64,000 bases of DNA from Planctomycetota bacterium (GCA_016779205.1 JADHOC010000017.1:1-64000); one strand, 5' to 3'; numbered from the stretch's first letter, positions 37,843 through 46,638 are shown. The notes: generated from the sequence alone by a model not told the origin. Made by a program: numbers and translations.

Positions 37843-38324
37843 GGAACTCACTCCTGACCCTGCTCGCGCTCACCGCCCTGGGATGCGGCCCCGACGAGGG
37901 ACCGGCCGCGGACGAAGCGGGCGGCCCCGCCACCCCCTCCGAGGAGACGCCGGCGAGCGGCGCCGCCGAGGAGGTTCGCGGTGAGACCCTGGAGGCCGGC
38001 TCCAGCGGAGGGACGTTCCTCGCCCGCGTCACGCCGCTGGTGGACCCGATCCCCATGAACGAGGCGTTCAGCGTCTCGCTCTCCCTCCTCGACCCTGAGA
38101 CCGGAGCTCCGTTCACGGACTACGACGAGGTGTCCATCGACGCCCGCATGCCCGCCCACAAGCACGGGATGCTGCGCGACGTGGGGCTCACACCGCAGGA
38201 GGACGGCTCCATGAGAGCGGACGGGCTGCTGCTGCACATGTACGGCCACTGGGAGTTGCACGTGGACATCCGCAAGGGCGCCCGCTTCGAGCGCGCGCAG
38301 ATCAGCGTGAGGCTCCAATATTGA
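37839..38324 (+). CDS. YtkA-like lipoprotein
   Basis: 161 residues. The lipobox LTALGC (Cys16) predicts a lipid-anchored protein. After an acidic linker (about 17-50), an Ig-like domain carries MPAHKHGM and LLHMYGHWELHVDI, the His/Met-rich core of YtkA/FixH-like domains. Members of the family are linked to copper or oxidase maturation in some bacteria; metal binding here is an inference from the His/Met clusters. It is translationally coupled to the NHL gene (ATGA) and to the dihaem peroxidase (TTGA). Confidence 0.85.
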   Translation: MRNSLLTLLALTALGCGPDEGPAADEAGGPATPSEETPASGAAEEVRGETLEAGSSGGTFLARVTPLVDPIPMNEAFSVSLSLLDPETGAPFTDYDEVSIDARMPAHKHGMLRDVGLTPQEDGSMRADGLLLHMYGHWELHVDIRKGARFERAQISVRLQY

Positions 38325-39664
38325 GTGTGCGGGGTCGCGTGGGCTGGCTTGCTCCCTTGGCGCTCCTCGCCGTGGGAGCGGCCTGCGGGCCGTCGCCGGA
38401 GCAGCCGGCGCCCCCGGTGGAGACCGCCGTGGGGTTCAGCGACGAGCAGGTCCGGCGGATCATGCAGATGTCGCCGCTCCCGCCGCTCCCTCCGGACCCC
38501 ACGAACCGTCACGCCGACGACCCGCGCGCCGCGCGCCTCGGACAGGCGCTGTTCTTCGACGAGCGGCTCTCCGCCGACGGGGCGGTCTCCTGCGCCACCT
38601 GCCACGACCCGGAGCGAGGCTTCACCGATGGCAAGCAGCTCGCCCTCGGCCAAAAGGTGGGGAACCGCCACACCCCCACCCTGTGGAACGTCGCCCACCA
38701 TCGGTGGCTGACCTGGGACGGCCGCGCGGACTCCCTCTGGATGCAGGCCCTCGACCCGATCGAGGACCCCCGTGAGATGGGGACCACGCGGGGGAAGCTC
38801 GCCCGGGTCATCGCTGACGACCCCGGGCTGCGCGCCGCCTACGAGGCGGTCTTTGGGCCGATGGATAGCGCCGCGCTCGGAGACCGGCCCGACGATGTGC
38901 GCCCCGCACGGGGCCGCGAGGCCGCCAGCGGCCCGACGGCGCCCGAGGCCGTCCGCGCCTGGGCCGACCTCGACGACGATCAGCGCGCGGCCATCGACCA
39001 GGTCTTCGTGCACGCCGGCAAGGCCATGGCCGCCTACCAGCGGCTCCTCGTCCGGGGTGATTCTCCGTTCGACCGCTTCGTCGAGGGCCTGCGGGAGAAC
39101 GACGGGGAGAAGGTGGAGAGCCTCTCCCCGAGCGCCCAGCGCGGGCTCGCCATGTTCATCGGCAAGGCCAACTGCGTGCTCTGCCACAGCGGGCCGAACT
39201 TCTCGGACGGAGAATTCCACAACAACGCCCTGCCCACCCTGCACGGCGGCGAGGCACGGGACCCTGGACGCTTCGACGGCGCCAGGGTCGTCGCGGCGAG
39301 CCCCTTCAACGCCGCTGGCCCCCACAGCGACGACCCCGACGGGCCCGCCGCCCTGCGGGTCCGCCAGCTCCGACAGTCCTCCGAGGCCTGGGGGGAGTTC
39401 AGGACCCCTAGCCTGCGGAACCTGGCCCACCGGGCCCCGTTCATGCACCAGGGCCAGTTTGGGGACCTCGCAGGCGTGATCGAGTTCTATTCGGAGCTGG
39501 AGGGGGCCACGGGAAGGGGACATCACCAGGAACAAATCCTCGTCCCCCTGCGTCTGTCCGTTGGAGAGAAGGAGGACCTCAGGGCCTTCCTGGCCGCCCT
39601 GGAGGGCGACCAGGCGGACCCCGGGCTGCTCGCTCCCCCGTCTCAATCTGCGCTCGGTCGCTGA
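38321..39664 (+). CDS. Dihaem cytochrome c peroxidase / MauG family lipoprotein
   Basis: 447 residues. Two haem-binding motifs, CATCH (91-95) and CVLCH (285-289), and the family blocks RLGQALFFDERLSADGAVS, NRHTPTLWNV, FRTPSLRNLAHRAPFMHQG (candidate distal Met ligand) are present. The N-terminus ends AVGAAC, a lipobox (Cys22), so it is probably anchored in the periplasm. Members reduce H2O2 or oxidise partner proteins. The start is TTG at 38321 overlapping the upstream stop (TTGA); GTG at 38327 is an alternative. Confidence 0.92.
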   Translation: MSVRGRVGWLAPLALLAVGAACGPSPEQPAPPVETAVGFSDEQVRRIMQMSPLPPLPPDPTNRHADDPRAARLGQALFFDERLSADGAVSCATCHDPERGFTDGKQLALGQKVGNRHTPTLWNVAHHRWLTWDGRADSLWMQALDPIEDPREMGTTRGKLARVIADDPGLRAAYEAVFGPMDSAALGDRPDDVRPARGREAASGPTAPEAVRAWADLDDDQRAAIDQVFVHAGKAMAAYQRLLVRGDSPFDRFVEGLRENDGEKVESLSPSAQRGLAMFIGKANCVLCHSGPNFSDGEFHNNALPTLHGGEARDPGRFDGARVVAASPFNAAGPHSDDPDGPAALRVRQLRQSSEAWGEFRTPSLRNLAHRAPFMHQGQFGDLAGVIEFYSELEGATGRGHHQEQILVPLRLSVGEKEDLRAFLAALEGDQADPGLLAPPSQSALGR

Positions 39665-39709
39665 TCGAAGACACAACACTCCCCTTACGTCCCCAGCGCT
39701 TCGTCACGC

Positions 39710-39742
39710 ACACCTAAACGGGTGTAAGGGGGTACGTTTAGG
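39710..39742 (+). promoter_or_regulatory. Overlapping inverted repeats upstream of the choice-of-anchor B gene
   Basis: A perfect 8-bp inverted repeat, CCTAAACG (39713-39720) and CGTTTAGG (39735-39742), with 14 bases between the arms. It overlaps a shorter one, ACACC (39710-39714) and GGTGT (39721-39725). The two cannot form at once in RNA. It lies 38 bp before the start at 39781, so it may be an operator or an RNA switch-like leader. Confidence 0.4.
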
Positions 39743-39780
39743 GGCACTCCCATGCCCCTCGCCAGCTCCGCCCTCGGATC

Positions 39781-42315
39781 ATGATCTTCCCCATCATCGC
39801 CGCGCTCTCGCTCGCCACACCGTCCCCCCTCGCGCTCCACGACGACGACCCCAAGATCCTCGACCGCCTGCCGCCGGTCCCCGGCACGGGCTACACCGCA
39901 GCCTCCAACGCGCCGGGCCTCAACGCCCTGACCGCGGCCGCCTCCCTCGGATTCCCGGCGGACAACTTCACGTTGCAGTCGTGGATGACCATGAGCGACC
40001 TGGGCTTCGGCGGGGCCAACGGCAACGACTGCTGGGGCTACACCTCGCCCTCTGGCCGGGAGTACGCGCTCATGCTCACCACCCAGGGCACCTCGGTCGT
40101 GGAGGTCTCCAACCCGTCGCTCCCGAACCTGGTTGGGACCATCAGCGGTCCCAACAGCACCTGGCGCGACATCAAGGTCTATGGGAGCCGCGCCTACGCC
40201 GTGTCCGAGGGCGGTAGCGGCATCCAGGTCATCGACCTCTCGAACGTGGACGCCGGCGTCGTGACGCTGGAGAACACCGTCACCGGGCCGGGCACCAGCG
40301 CCACCCACAACATCGCGCTCGATGAGGTCAGCGGCTTCCTGTACCGCACCGGCGGTGGCAGCGAGGGCCTCCGGATCTACAGCCTCGCCAACCCCTCGGC
40401 TCCCCAGTACGTCGGGTCCTGGTCCCAGCGCTACGTCCACGACGCGCAGGTCGTCACCTACACCTCTGGGCCCTTCGCCGGCCGAGAGCTCGCCTACTGC
40501 TGCGGCGGCCTGAACGGGGGCCAGACCGACACCGGGCTGACCATCGTCGACGTGACGAACAAGAGCAACCCCGTCGTCCTCTCCCAGGTCTCCTACCCCG
40601 CGCGGGCATACAGCCACCAGGGCTGGCTCTCGAACGACCGCACTCGCTTCTACCTCGGAGACGAGCTGGACGAGGGGTCGACCGTGAGCACGACGACCAC
40701 CCGCGTGTTCGACGTGAGCGACCCGGCCAACGCGACCTACATCGGCGCCTTCGACAACGGCAACGCCGCCATCGGGCACAACATGTACGAGCGGGACGGC
40801 ATCCTGTTCCAGGCCAACTACACCTCCGGGATCCGGGCCTTCGACCTGAACCAGAGCCTGAACTCCCCCCCGGAGGTCGGCTTTTTTGACACCGCCCCCA
40901 ACTCCAGCAGCGCCTCCTTCAACGGGCTGTGGAGCTGCTTCGTTGGCTTCCCGAGCGGGACGATCATCGGCAGCGACATCGAATCGGGCCTCTTTGTCCT
41001 CCGCTTCGGGCCGCCCGAGCTGGCCATCGCCCTCGCCCAAGGCGAGCCTGAGACCATCGATCCCTCCGGTGGATCCGTCTCCGTGGAGATCACAGAGTTG
41101 ATCCCCGGCTCGCTGGATCCCGCCACCCCGACGCTGACCTACAACATCGGGGGCGGCGCGACGACCGTGCCCCTCGTGGCCAACGGCGGCTCGTCGTTCA
41201 CGGCGGCGTTCCCGCCCATCCCCTGCGGTACCCAGGTCTCGTGGTATCTCAGCGCGAGTTCGCAGACGGGGCAGACGGTCAGCTCGCCTTCGTCGGCGCC
41301 CTCCTCCACCTATTCGTCCATCGTGGCCACCTCGCTCACCGTGGCGCGGGCCGATGACATGGAGTCCACCGCGGGCTGGATCGCCGGGGCGCCTGGCGAC
41401 GACGCCACCACCGGGATCTGGGAGCGCGGGAACCCCGTGGGGACCGCGGCTCAGCCGGAGGACGACCACTCGCCGGTGGGCGCGCAGTGCTGGTTCACCG
41501 GCCAGGGCAACCCCGGCGGCAGCATCGGGAGCAACGACGTGGACGGCGGGAGCACGACCCTGCGCACGCCGATCCTCGACATGTCGAGCCTGAACGACCC
41601 GACGGTCTCGTACTACCGCTGGTACTCGAATGACCAGGGAGCCTCCCCCAACGCGGACGTGTTCGTGGTGGAGATCTCCAACGACGGCGGCTCCTCCTGG
41701 AGCCTCGTGGAGAGCGTGGGACCCAGCGGCACCGGCACCGCTGGCGGCTGGATCCAGCACGCCTTCTCGGTCTCGAGCATCCTGACGCCCACGGCTCAGA
41801 TGCAGATGCGCTTCATCGCCTCGGACCTGGGCTCCGGCTCCATCGTCGAGGCCGCCGTGGACGACTTCGAGGTCTCGGACGTCAACTGCGGCGACGGGAT
41901 CGGAATTTTGTACTGCGACGCGGAGAACAACTCCACCGGGCGTGCGGCGACGGTGCTCGCCACCGGCTCCGCCGAGGCCGCGCTGAACGACCTGACCCTC
42001 ACGGTGATCGACCTGCCGTTCCTCTCGAGCGGCTACTTCATCGTCTCCCGCAACCAGGGGTTCGTCGCGAACCCCGGTGGGAGCCAGGGCAACCTCTGCG
42101 TCGGCAGCGGCACGGGCCGCTACCTGGGCCAGGTGGGCAACTCGGGCTTCGTCGGGAGCTTCTCGATCTCGGTGGACACGACCGCGATCCCCCAGCCCTC
42201 CATGTCGGTGCCCGCCCTGCCCGGTGAGACGTGGAACTTCCAGTGCTGGTACCGGGATCAGAACCCGGGCAACACGTCGAACTTCTCGCGCGGCTACTCG
42301 GTGACCTTCCAGTAG
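39781..42315 (+). CDS. Choice-of-anchor B family secreted protein
   Basis: 844 residues. A signal peptide (IIAALSLATPSPLA) precedes a beta-propeller-like region of LVIVD-type repeats (about 60-415): TTQGTSVVEVSNPSLPNLVGTI, IQVIDLSNVD, TIVDVTNKSNPVVLSQVSYP and RVFDVSDPANATYIGAF. An Ig-like part, a MAM/jelly-roll-like region (about 520-700) and a C-terminal domain starting GILYCDAENN and ending with GETWNFQCWYRD, then NTSNFSRGYSVTF, follow. That last domain is, to my recollection, widespread in one planctomycete lineage and may serve in sorting or surface attachment. Confidence 0.88.
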   Translation: MIFPIIAALSLATPSPLALHDDDPKILDRLPPVPGTGYTAASNAPGLNALTAAASLGFPADNFTLQSWMTMSDLGFGGANGNDCWGYTSPSGREYALMLTTQGTSVVEVSNPSLPNLVGTISGPNSTWRDIKVYGSRAYAVSEGGSGIQVIDLSNVDAGVVTLENTVTGPGTSATHNIALDEVSGFLYRTGGGSEGLRIYSLANPSAPQYVGSWSQRYVHDAQVVTYTSGPFAGRELAYCCGGLNGGQTDTGLTIVDVTNKSNPVVLSQVSYPARAYSHQGWLSNDRTRFYLGDELDEGSTVSTTTTRVFDVSDPANATYIGAFDNGNAAIGHNMYERDGILFQANYTSGIRAFDLNQSLNSPPEVGFFDTAPNSSSASFNGLWSCFVGFPSGTIIGSDIESGLFVLRFGPPELAIALAQGEPETIDPSGGSVSVEITELIPGSLDPATPTLTYNIGGGATTVPLVANGGSSFTAAFPPIPCGTQVSWYLSASSQTGQTVSSPSSAPSSTYSSIVATSLTVARADDMESTAGWIAGAPGDDATTGIWERGNPVGTAAQPEDDHSPVGAQCWFTGQGNPGGSIGSNDVDGGSTTLRTPILDMSSLNDPTVSYYRWYSNDQGASPNADVFVVEISNDGGSSWSLVESVGPSGTGTAGGWIQHAFSVSSILTPTAQMQMRFIASDLGSGSIVEAAVDDFEVSDVNCGDGIGILYCDAENNSTGRAATVLATGSAEAALNDLTLTVIDLPFLSSGYFIVSRNQGFVANPGGSQGNLCVGSGTGRYLGQVGNSGFVGSFSISVDTTAIPQPSMSVPALPGETWNFQCWYRDQNPGNTSNFSRGYSVTFQ

Positions 42316-42331
42316 ATCCAGGCGTCACGAT

Positions 42332-42376
42332 GAAGGCGGCCCGCGCATCCCACTGGTGGGAGCGCGGGCCGCCTTC
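42332..42376. terminator. Strong bidirectional terminator between convergent genes
   Basis: A perfect 15-bp GC-rich stem (42332-42346 with 42362-42376) continues, after one bulged A, into a 6-bp inner stem TCCCAC/GTGGGA. It lies between the choice-of-anchor B gene and the pilX-like gene. There is no long T tract, but the hairpin is very stable and can act in both directions. Confidence 0.65.
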
Positions 42377-42411
42377 GTTGCGGTGGGCGGGGTCAGGCCC
42401 CGCCCGGTGCC

Positions 42412-44211
42412 TCACCAGGCCACCACGTCCACCGTCTCCACCGCCATGGGCGTGAAGGGGGGCAAGGAGGCGAGGTCGTTGAAGTCGTCGTCGTACTCCC
42501 AGGCCCGGATGGGCGCCCGGTATCGGTCGCTGCCGTAGCGCCAGTCGCCGGTGGCGTACTGACTGTCGAAGAGGTTCACGAAGCTCCCCGAGATGTTGCA
42601 CGGTACGCCGCTCCAGTTCTCATGGAAGCGCGGGAGGTTCTCGAGCCCGCCGCTGTACCGGCCGGACTCGGTCTCGTAGGAGCCCGTGACCATCGCGAAG
42701 TTGAAGGTGGTCTCGCTGGCGCCCGGCAAGGACCCCGGCGACTTGTTCCCATCCCAGGAGTTCGAGAGGAGGTTCACGGCGTCACCGATGATAGAGGCCC
42801 CCTGCTTGTTGACCACGTTGTAGTCCCCTTGCACGTAGACGGAGGAGGGCGACACGACGGTCAAGGAGGAGGCGAGCTCCGACCCGTTCGTCAGCATGAG
42901 CCCGCTCGCGTCGGTCCCCGTACCGAGGGACTCGTGGGCCGCGTACACCAGGCCGTTCTCCGGGAAGTACCCGGAGTCCGCCAGCAGGCCGAGGTCAATC
43001 TCGATGGTCTGCACCTCGGTGGAGCCGCTGTTCGACTGGCGCATGTCCGGCACCGAGGAGAGGGTGACCGCGTCCGCCACCTCCATCGTCACGTCGTTGC
43101 CGTCGCCGTCATAGACCGTGAAGCCGTAGCCGCTGCTGTCAGCCACCACGGAGAGCCCGGCGTTGTCGTAGTAGAAGCCGCGGTCGTGATCGCCGAGGCC
43201 GGGGCCCACGAAGGAGTACTCGCCGGAGCGCGGGTTGTACTCGTAGGACCCTCCCTCCACAGACTCGTACATCTGGATCGATCCGATGGGCGGCGTCACT
43301 GCCTCCTCGACCCCGTGCTGGCCCGTCATGACCGTCTGGCCCGAGCCCTCCGTGTACCCCGAGGGCGGACTCCAGAGCTCGGTGGCACCAAACTCGAACG
43401 GGAGCCACTCCCCCGATCCAGTGAAGAACCCATCCCCGTCGAGGTCGATGCCGTCCCGGAAGTTGCTGTCGTATCCGGACAGGCTGGAGACGGGGAGCTG
43501 GGCACGGCTGAGCATCCGCTCGAACTCCGACGGCTCCGAACCATCGAAGGGGTTGGCGACCCAGCGGCGGATATCGACGTTCCCGCCGGCGGCCGTGCCG
43601 TTCCGCTTGGAGTAGCGGTAGATCCCGCCCACCGCGTGGACGTAGTTCGTGTCCATCGTGATGGTGCTCCCGCCGCCGAGGTACATGTCACGGTTGGAGT
43701 GGACCCTGCCCCGGAGGGTCATGTCGGGCCCCGCGTGAATCTCGAGGTCGCTGTTGTAGAACACCGCGAACTGGAAGAGCGGCGTCCAGGTCGCGTTCAC
43801 GATCCGGTGGGCCCGCTCACGGACCCCGTCCACCCGGACCCGGGTCTCGAGTCCGAAGGGCTGAACGAGGTTGGAGATGCCCGAGGGACCGGTGACAGTG
43901 ACCTGCTCCCCCAGCGCCGTCACGGTGTAGTCCACGTCCTCGCCCCCCACGACCTTGGTCCCGCTCAGCGTCGGGGTGTCCCAGTTGGCGAGCTCGGTCT
44001 GGAGCTCCTTCGCGACGACCCTGAGGGCGCCCTCGGCGAGGTACCTGGCCCGGGTCTTGCCGTTCTGGACGGTCGCTTGCCGGTCGCTCACGCCCGCCAT
44101 GGTGAACATGACCGAGACCATGCTCGCCACCACGAAGCTCCCGAAGACCGCGTAGATGAGCGCGACCCCGCGTCGCGACGCGGCCCCTGCTCCAGTTCGT
44201 TTCAACATCAT
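42412..44211 (-). CDS. PilX-like type IV pilus assembly / secreted protein
   Basis: 599 residues. The N-terminus RRGVALIYAVFGSFVVASMVSVMFTMAG is a PilX-type hydrophobic helix after a basic leader. A small helical part (about 45-75) and a long beta-rich region with Gly/Asn/Ser/Tyr follow. DLDGDGFFTGSG at about 245 is a D-x-D-x-D-G calcium-loop-like stretch. It belongs with the two pseudopilin genes upstream on the same strand; after a 100-bp gap it closes the group. ATG start (a second ATG follows directly); AGGG precedes it by about eight bases. Confidence 0.75.
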   Translation of the reverse strand: MMLKRTGAGAASRRGVALIYAVFGSFVVASMVSVMFTMAGVSDRQATVQNGKTRARYLAEGALRVVAKELQTELANWDTPTLSGTKVVGGEDVDYTVTALGEQVTVTGPSGISNLVQPFGLETRVRVDGVRERAHRIVNATWTPLFQFAVFYNSDLEIHAGPDMTLRGRVHSNRDMYLGGGSTITMDTNYVHAVGGIYRYSKRNGTAAGGNVDIRRWVANPFDGSEPSEFERMLSRAQLPVSSLSGYDSNFRDGIDLDGDGFFTGSGEWLPFEFGATELWSPPSGYTEGSGQTVMTGQHGVEEAVTPPIGSIQMYESVEGGSYEYNPRSGEYSFVGPGLGDHDRGFYYDNAGLSVVADSSGYGFTVYDGDGNDVTMEVADAVTLSSVPDMRQSNSGSTEVQTIEIDLGLLADSGYFPENGLVYAAHESLGTGTDASGLMLTNGSELASSLTVVSPSSVYVQGDYNVVNKQGASIIGDAVNLLSNSWDGNKSPGSLPGASETTFNFAMVTGSYETESGRYSGGLENLPRFHENWSGVPCNISGSFVNLFDSQYATGDWRYGSDRYRAPIRAWEYDDDFNDLASLPPFTPMAVETVDVVAW

Positions 44212-44311
44212 GTTCTGCCCTCGATCCCTCGTATGGCGCCGGAGGCGCCGGTCTCCTATGGCCCCTGGAGGGCGCCGCGCTTCCCCAGGAGGGACGCGCG
44301 GCTCCGCCCCA

Positions 44312-45115
44312 TCAGCCGTTGTTGTTCCTCAGTCGAACCAGCGCCTCGGAGTGCGTCCTGAACAGGTGCCCCGACTCCGTGGTGGCGCGGAAGTCGATCC
44401 GGACCCGGACCGTCCCCGCCGAAACCGTGGCCGTCCCAGGCTGGTAGGTCTCGAAGGTGAGCCGCTCCACCGAGCGCGCCAGCACCTTCCTGCCTCCGTC
44501 CCCGTTGTCGACGAGGCGGACGAGCTCGTTCTCGCCGGCCGCGGACTCGAGCACCATGTAGGCGATGTCCTCGTGGGACCAGACCAGCCGTGACTGGTCG
44601 CTGATCGTGTGGTTCTGTTCGTCCCAGATCCCCGCGACATCGGCCGGATCGTCCGAGACGATCCCGTCCCCGTTGCCGTCCAGCTCGGGGATGCCGTCGC
44701 GGTCCACGTCGATCTCCGGCCGCCCGTTGTCGTCCAGGTCGCTGGGCGCGCAGAGGACGATGGAGCACATGGGGCCGAAGTCCGACTGGCCGGGCCGGGC
44801 CGACTGCGGCGCGGGCTCGTGCTCGAACTCCGAGAAGGTCGCGTCCGGCTGACCGTTCTGGAAGACGTGCGGGTAGTCCCGCCCGTTGACCGTGTGGAAG
44901 CCCGACATCCGCAGGTCCTCCATGATCTGCTCCAGCGCCCGGTCGCTGTCCCGCTGGAGGCGCGACTCCAGGTTCCCGCTCTCCGTGAGGTGACTCACGC
45001 TCGTGGTGGCGCTGATCATGGTCTTGGCCAGGAGCGCGAGGACCGTGGCGCCGAGGATCATCTCCAGGAGCGTGAAGCCCGCGGCCCCGCCCCTCCTTCG
45101 TGTCGAATCACCCAT
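44312..45115 (-). CDS. Type IV pilin-like (PilW type) pseudopilin
   Basis: 267 residues. It has a prepilin peptidase site G13-FTLLE with the conserved Glu at mature position 5, followed by a hydrophobic helix (MILGATVLALLAKTMISA). The globular part contains DLDDNGRPEIDVDRDGIPELDGNGDG, read here as three D-x-D/N-x-D/N-G loops, a calcium-binding-like pattern (about 147-172). Acts in pilus or type II secretion pseudopilus assembly. It starts 4 bp after the preceding pseudopilin gene. Confidence 0.85.
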   Translation of the reverse strand: MGDSTRRRGGAAGFTLLEMILGATVLALLAKTMISATTSVSHLTESGNLESRLQRDSDRALEQIMEDLRMSGFHTVNGRDYPHVFQNGQPDATFSEFEHEPAPQSARPGQSDFGPMCSIVLCAPSDLDDNGRPEIDVDRDGIPELDGNGDGIVSDDPADVAGIWDEQNHTISDQSRLVWSHEDIAYMVLESAAGENELVRLVDNGDGGRKVLARSVERLTFETYQPGTATVSAGTVRVRIDFRATTESGHLFRTHSEALVRLRNNNG

Positions 45116-45119
45116 CAGT

Positions 45120-45632
45120 TCACCTCGCCACCTGCGTGGTCAGCGTCAGCCGCTGCGGGCGGCTGCGGGAGTCGAGCCAGGTCGCCTCGAGGACAACCTC
45201 GAGCGGGTCGGGGATCGCGCCGCTGCCGGAGTATCCGGAGAAGCGCGTGGAGATGGACTGCTCCCGCAGGCGGACGCCCTCGTAGCCGGGGATCGGCTGC
45301 CCCTCGGGATAGTCGACGGGGATGTTGTCGCTGGACTTGGTGAGCACCTCTTCCATGCACCGCTCGAGCTCCGTCATGGCGAGCGTCGAGTCCCGGCTGG
45401 AGTCGATGACGCCGAAGCTGGCCACCTGGCTGCCGAAGGCCGCGGCGAGGGAGATCAGGAGCACCGTGATCGCGACCAGCAGCTCGATCATCGTGAATCC
45501 AGTACGACCGGAGGCCGCCGGGCGGCCATCAGGGCGCCTGCTGTCTTCATCGCGCCAGGGCGCGAGACGATTCTGGGTCCACCTGCCCGAGGTGGAGGGT
45601 GCGGTCGTGTTCATCTGGGCACAGCCCCCCAA
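45120..45632 (-). CDS. Type IV pilin-like (PilV/GspI type) pseudopilin
   Basis: 170 residues. The prepilin cleavage motif G-FTMIE with Glu5 precedes the helix LLVAITVLLISLAAAFG. The leader before the site is long (about 44 residues; 38 if ATG 45614 is used), more than is normal, so the true start is uncertain. The remainder is a short pseudopilin-like globular domain. It is the first gene of the pilin group behind the candidate promoter at 45746-45773. Confidence 0.8.
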   Translation of the reverse strand: MGGCAQMNTTAPSTSGRWTQNRLAPWRDEDSRRPDGRPAASGRTGFTMIELLVAITVLLISLAAAFGSQVASFGVIDSSRDSTLAMTELERCMEEVLTKSSDNIPVDYPEGQPIPGYEGVRLREQSISTRFSGYSGSGAIPDPLEVVLEATWLDSRSRPQRLTLTTQVAR

Positions 45633-45745
45633 GGGCTGCTCCGGTGCCCATCCGGCGCTCCAGGAGGAGCGGCGGACGCTTCAAAATGAGGCCCCGGGAT
45701 GACACGGCGGCGAGCGCCAACTCGATCCGCGCCGCGAGGCCTGCG

Positions 45746-45773
45746 AGAATACCCTAGGAAGTCGCATAGTCAA
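45746..45773 (-). promoter_or_regulatory. Sigma70-type promoter of the pilin group
   Basis: On the minus strand TTGACT (45773-45768), a 16-base spacer and TATTCT (45751-45746). It is placed in the 193-bp gap between larE and the first pseudopilin gene, about 115 bp ahead of the latter. The surrounding stretch is locally AT-richer than the window. Confidence 0.6.
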
Positions 45774-45825
45774 ATGGATTTCCAGTTTGGGCGTTCGGTC
45801 TCCCGCGGAAGCGCCTGCCAGGGCG

Positions 45826-46638
45826 CTACTTCTGCCCGTAGACCACCAGCTCGTGGCTCTCGAAGCCGCAGGCCACGAGGCGAGTCTCGATCTGCGGCAC
45901 TAGCCCTTCGCACGCGTCGAGCTCGTCAGCCCCCACCTCCACGCGGGCGTGGGAGCCATGGTGACGTACCCGGAGCACGCGGATCCCGAGCTCCCGCAGG
46001 GCCGCCTCCGCCCGCTCGACCCTCGCCAGGCGCGCGGGGGTCACCTCTGTACCCACGGGGATTCTCGACGCGAGGCACGCCGAGGCAGGCTTGTCGGCGA
46101 CCTCCAGCCCGTGCTCCGCCGCGTAGCGCCGGACGTCGGCCTTGCTGAACCCTGCGCCGCTCAAGGGAGCCACGACGCCGTACTCGCGAGCCGCGGTGGC
46201 CCCGGGGCGGTGATCGCTCCAGTCGTCCACGATCTCTCCGAAGGCCAGCACCCCGAAGTCCTCCCGGCGGGCGAACTCCCCCATCGCGTCGAAGAGGGCC
46301 GCCTTGCAGAAGTAGCAGCGGTTGCCCGCGTTCTCCCGGTAGCGCGGGTCGTCCCCCTCCTGGGTCTTCACCTCCTCCAGCCTGGCGTCCATCTCCGCCG
46401 CGATCCGGCGGGCATCCTCGAGCTCGGCCCTGGGCAAGGACGGCGAGTCCGCGATGACGGCGACGCCGTCCTCGGGCCCGAGCACCCGGCGGGCGGCGTG
46501 CAGGAGCACGGTGGAGTCCACGCCCCCGGAGAACGCGACGGCGACCCGGCCAAAGCCCCGGAGGGCCTGGTCCAGGGCCTCCAGCTTCCGCTCGTAGGCC
46601 TCCGGCGCGGTCCGATCGTGCTCCCCCATCGCGCCCAT
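45826..46638 (-). CDS. larE: LarE, sacrificial sulfur transferase for the Ni-pincer cofactor
   Basis: 270 residues. The PP-loop FSGGVDST (36-43) activates substrate with ATP. NRCYFCK (107-112) and PASACLASRIPVG, carrying the Cys188 that donates sulfur in single-Cys LarE proteins, are both present. LarE sulfurates the pyridinium dicarboxylate precursor of the nickel cofactor of lactate racemase-type enzymes. No larB, larC or larA lies in the window. The start overlaps the TGA of the carbonic anhydrase-like gene by one base (TGATG). Confidence 0.93.
   Translation of the reverse strand: MGAMGEHDRTAPEAYERKLEALDQALRGFGRVAVAFSGGVDSTVLLHAARRVLGPEDGVAVIADSPSLPRAELEDARRIAAEMDARLEEVKTQEGDDPRYRENAGNRCYFCKAALFDAMGEFARREDFGVLAFGEIVDDWSDHRPGATAAREYGVVAPLSGAGFSKADVRRYAAEHGLEVADKPASACLASRIPVGTEVTPARLARVERAEAALRELGIRVLRVRHHGSHARVEVGADELDACEGLVPQIETRLVACGFESHELVVYGQK

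Noticed and set aside
35692-37851. Upstream extension of the minus-strand coiled-coil ORF
   Set aside because: It is antisense to the NHL-propeller gene and adds sequence without domain character; the plausible starts are ATG 35676 or 35691.
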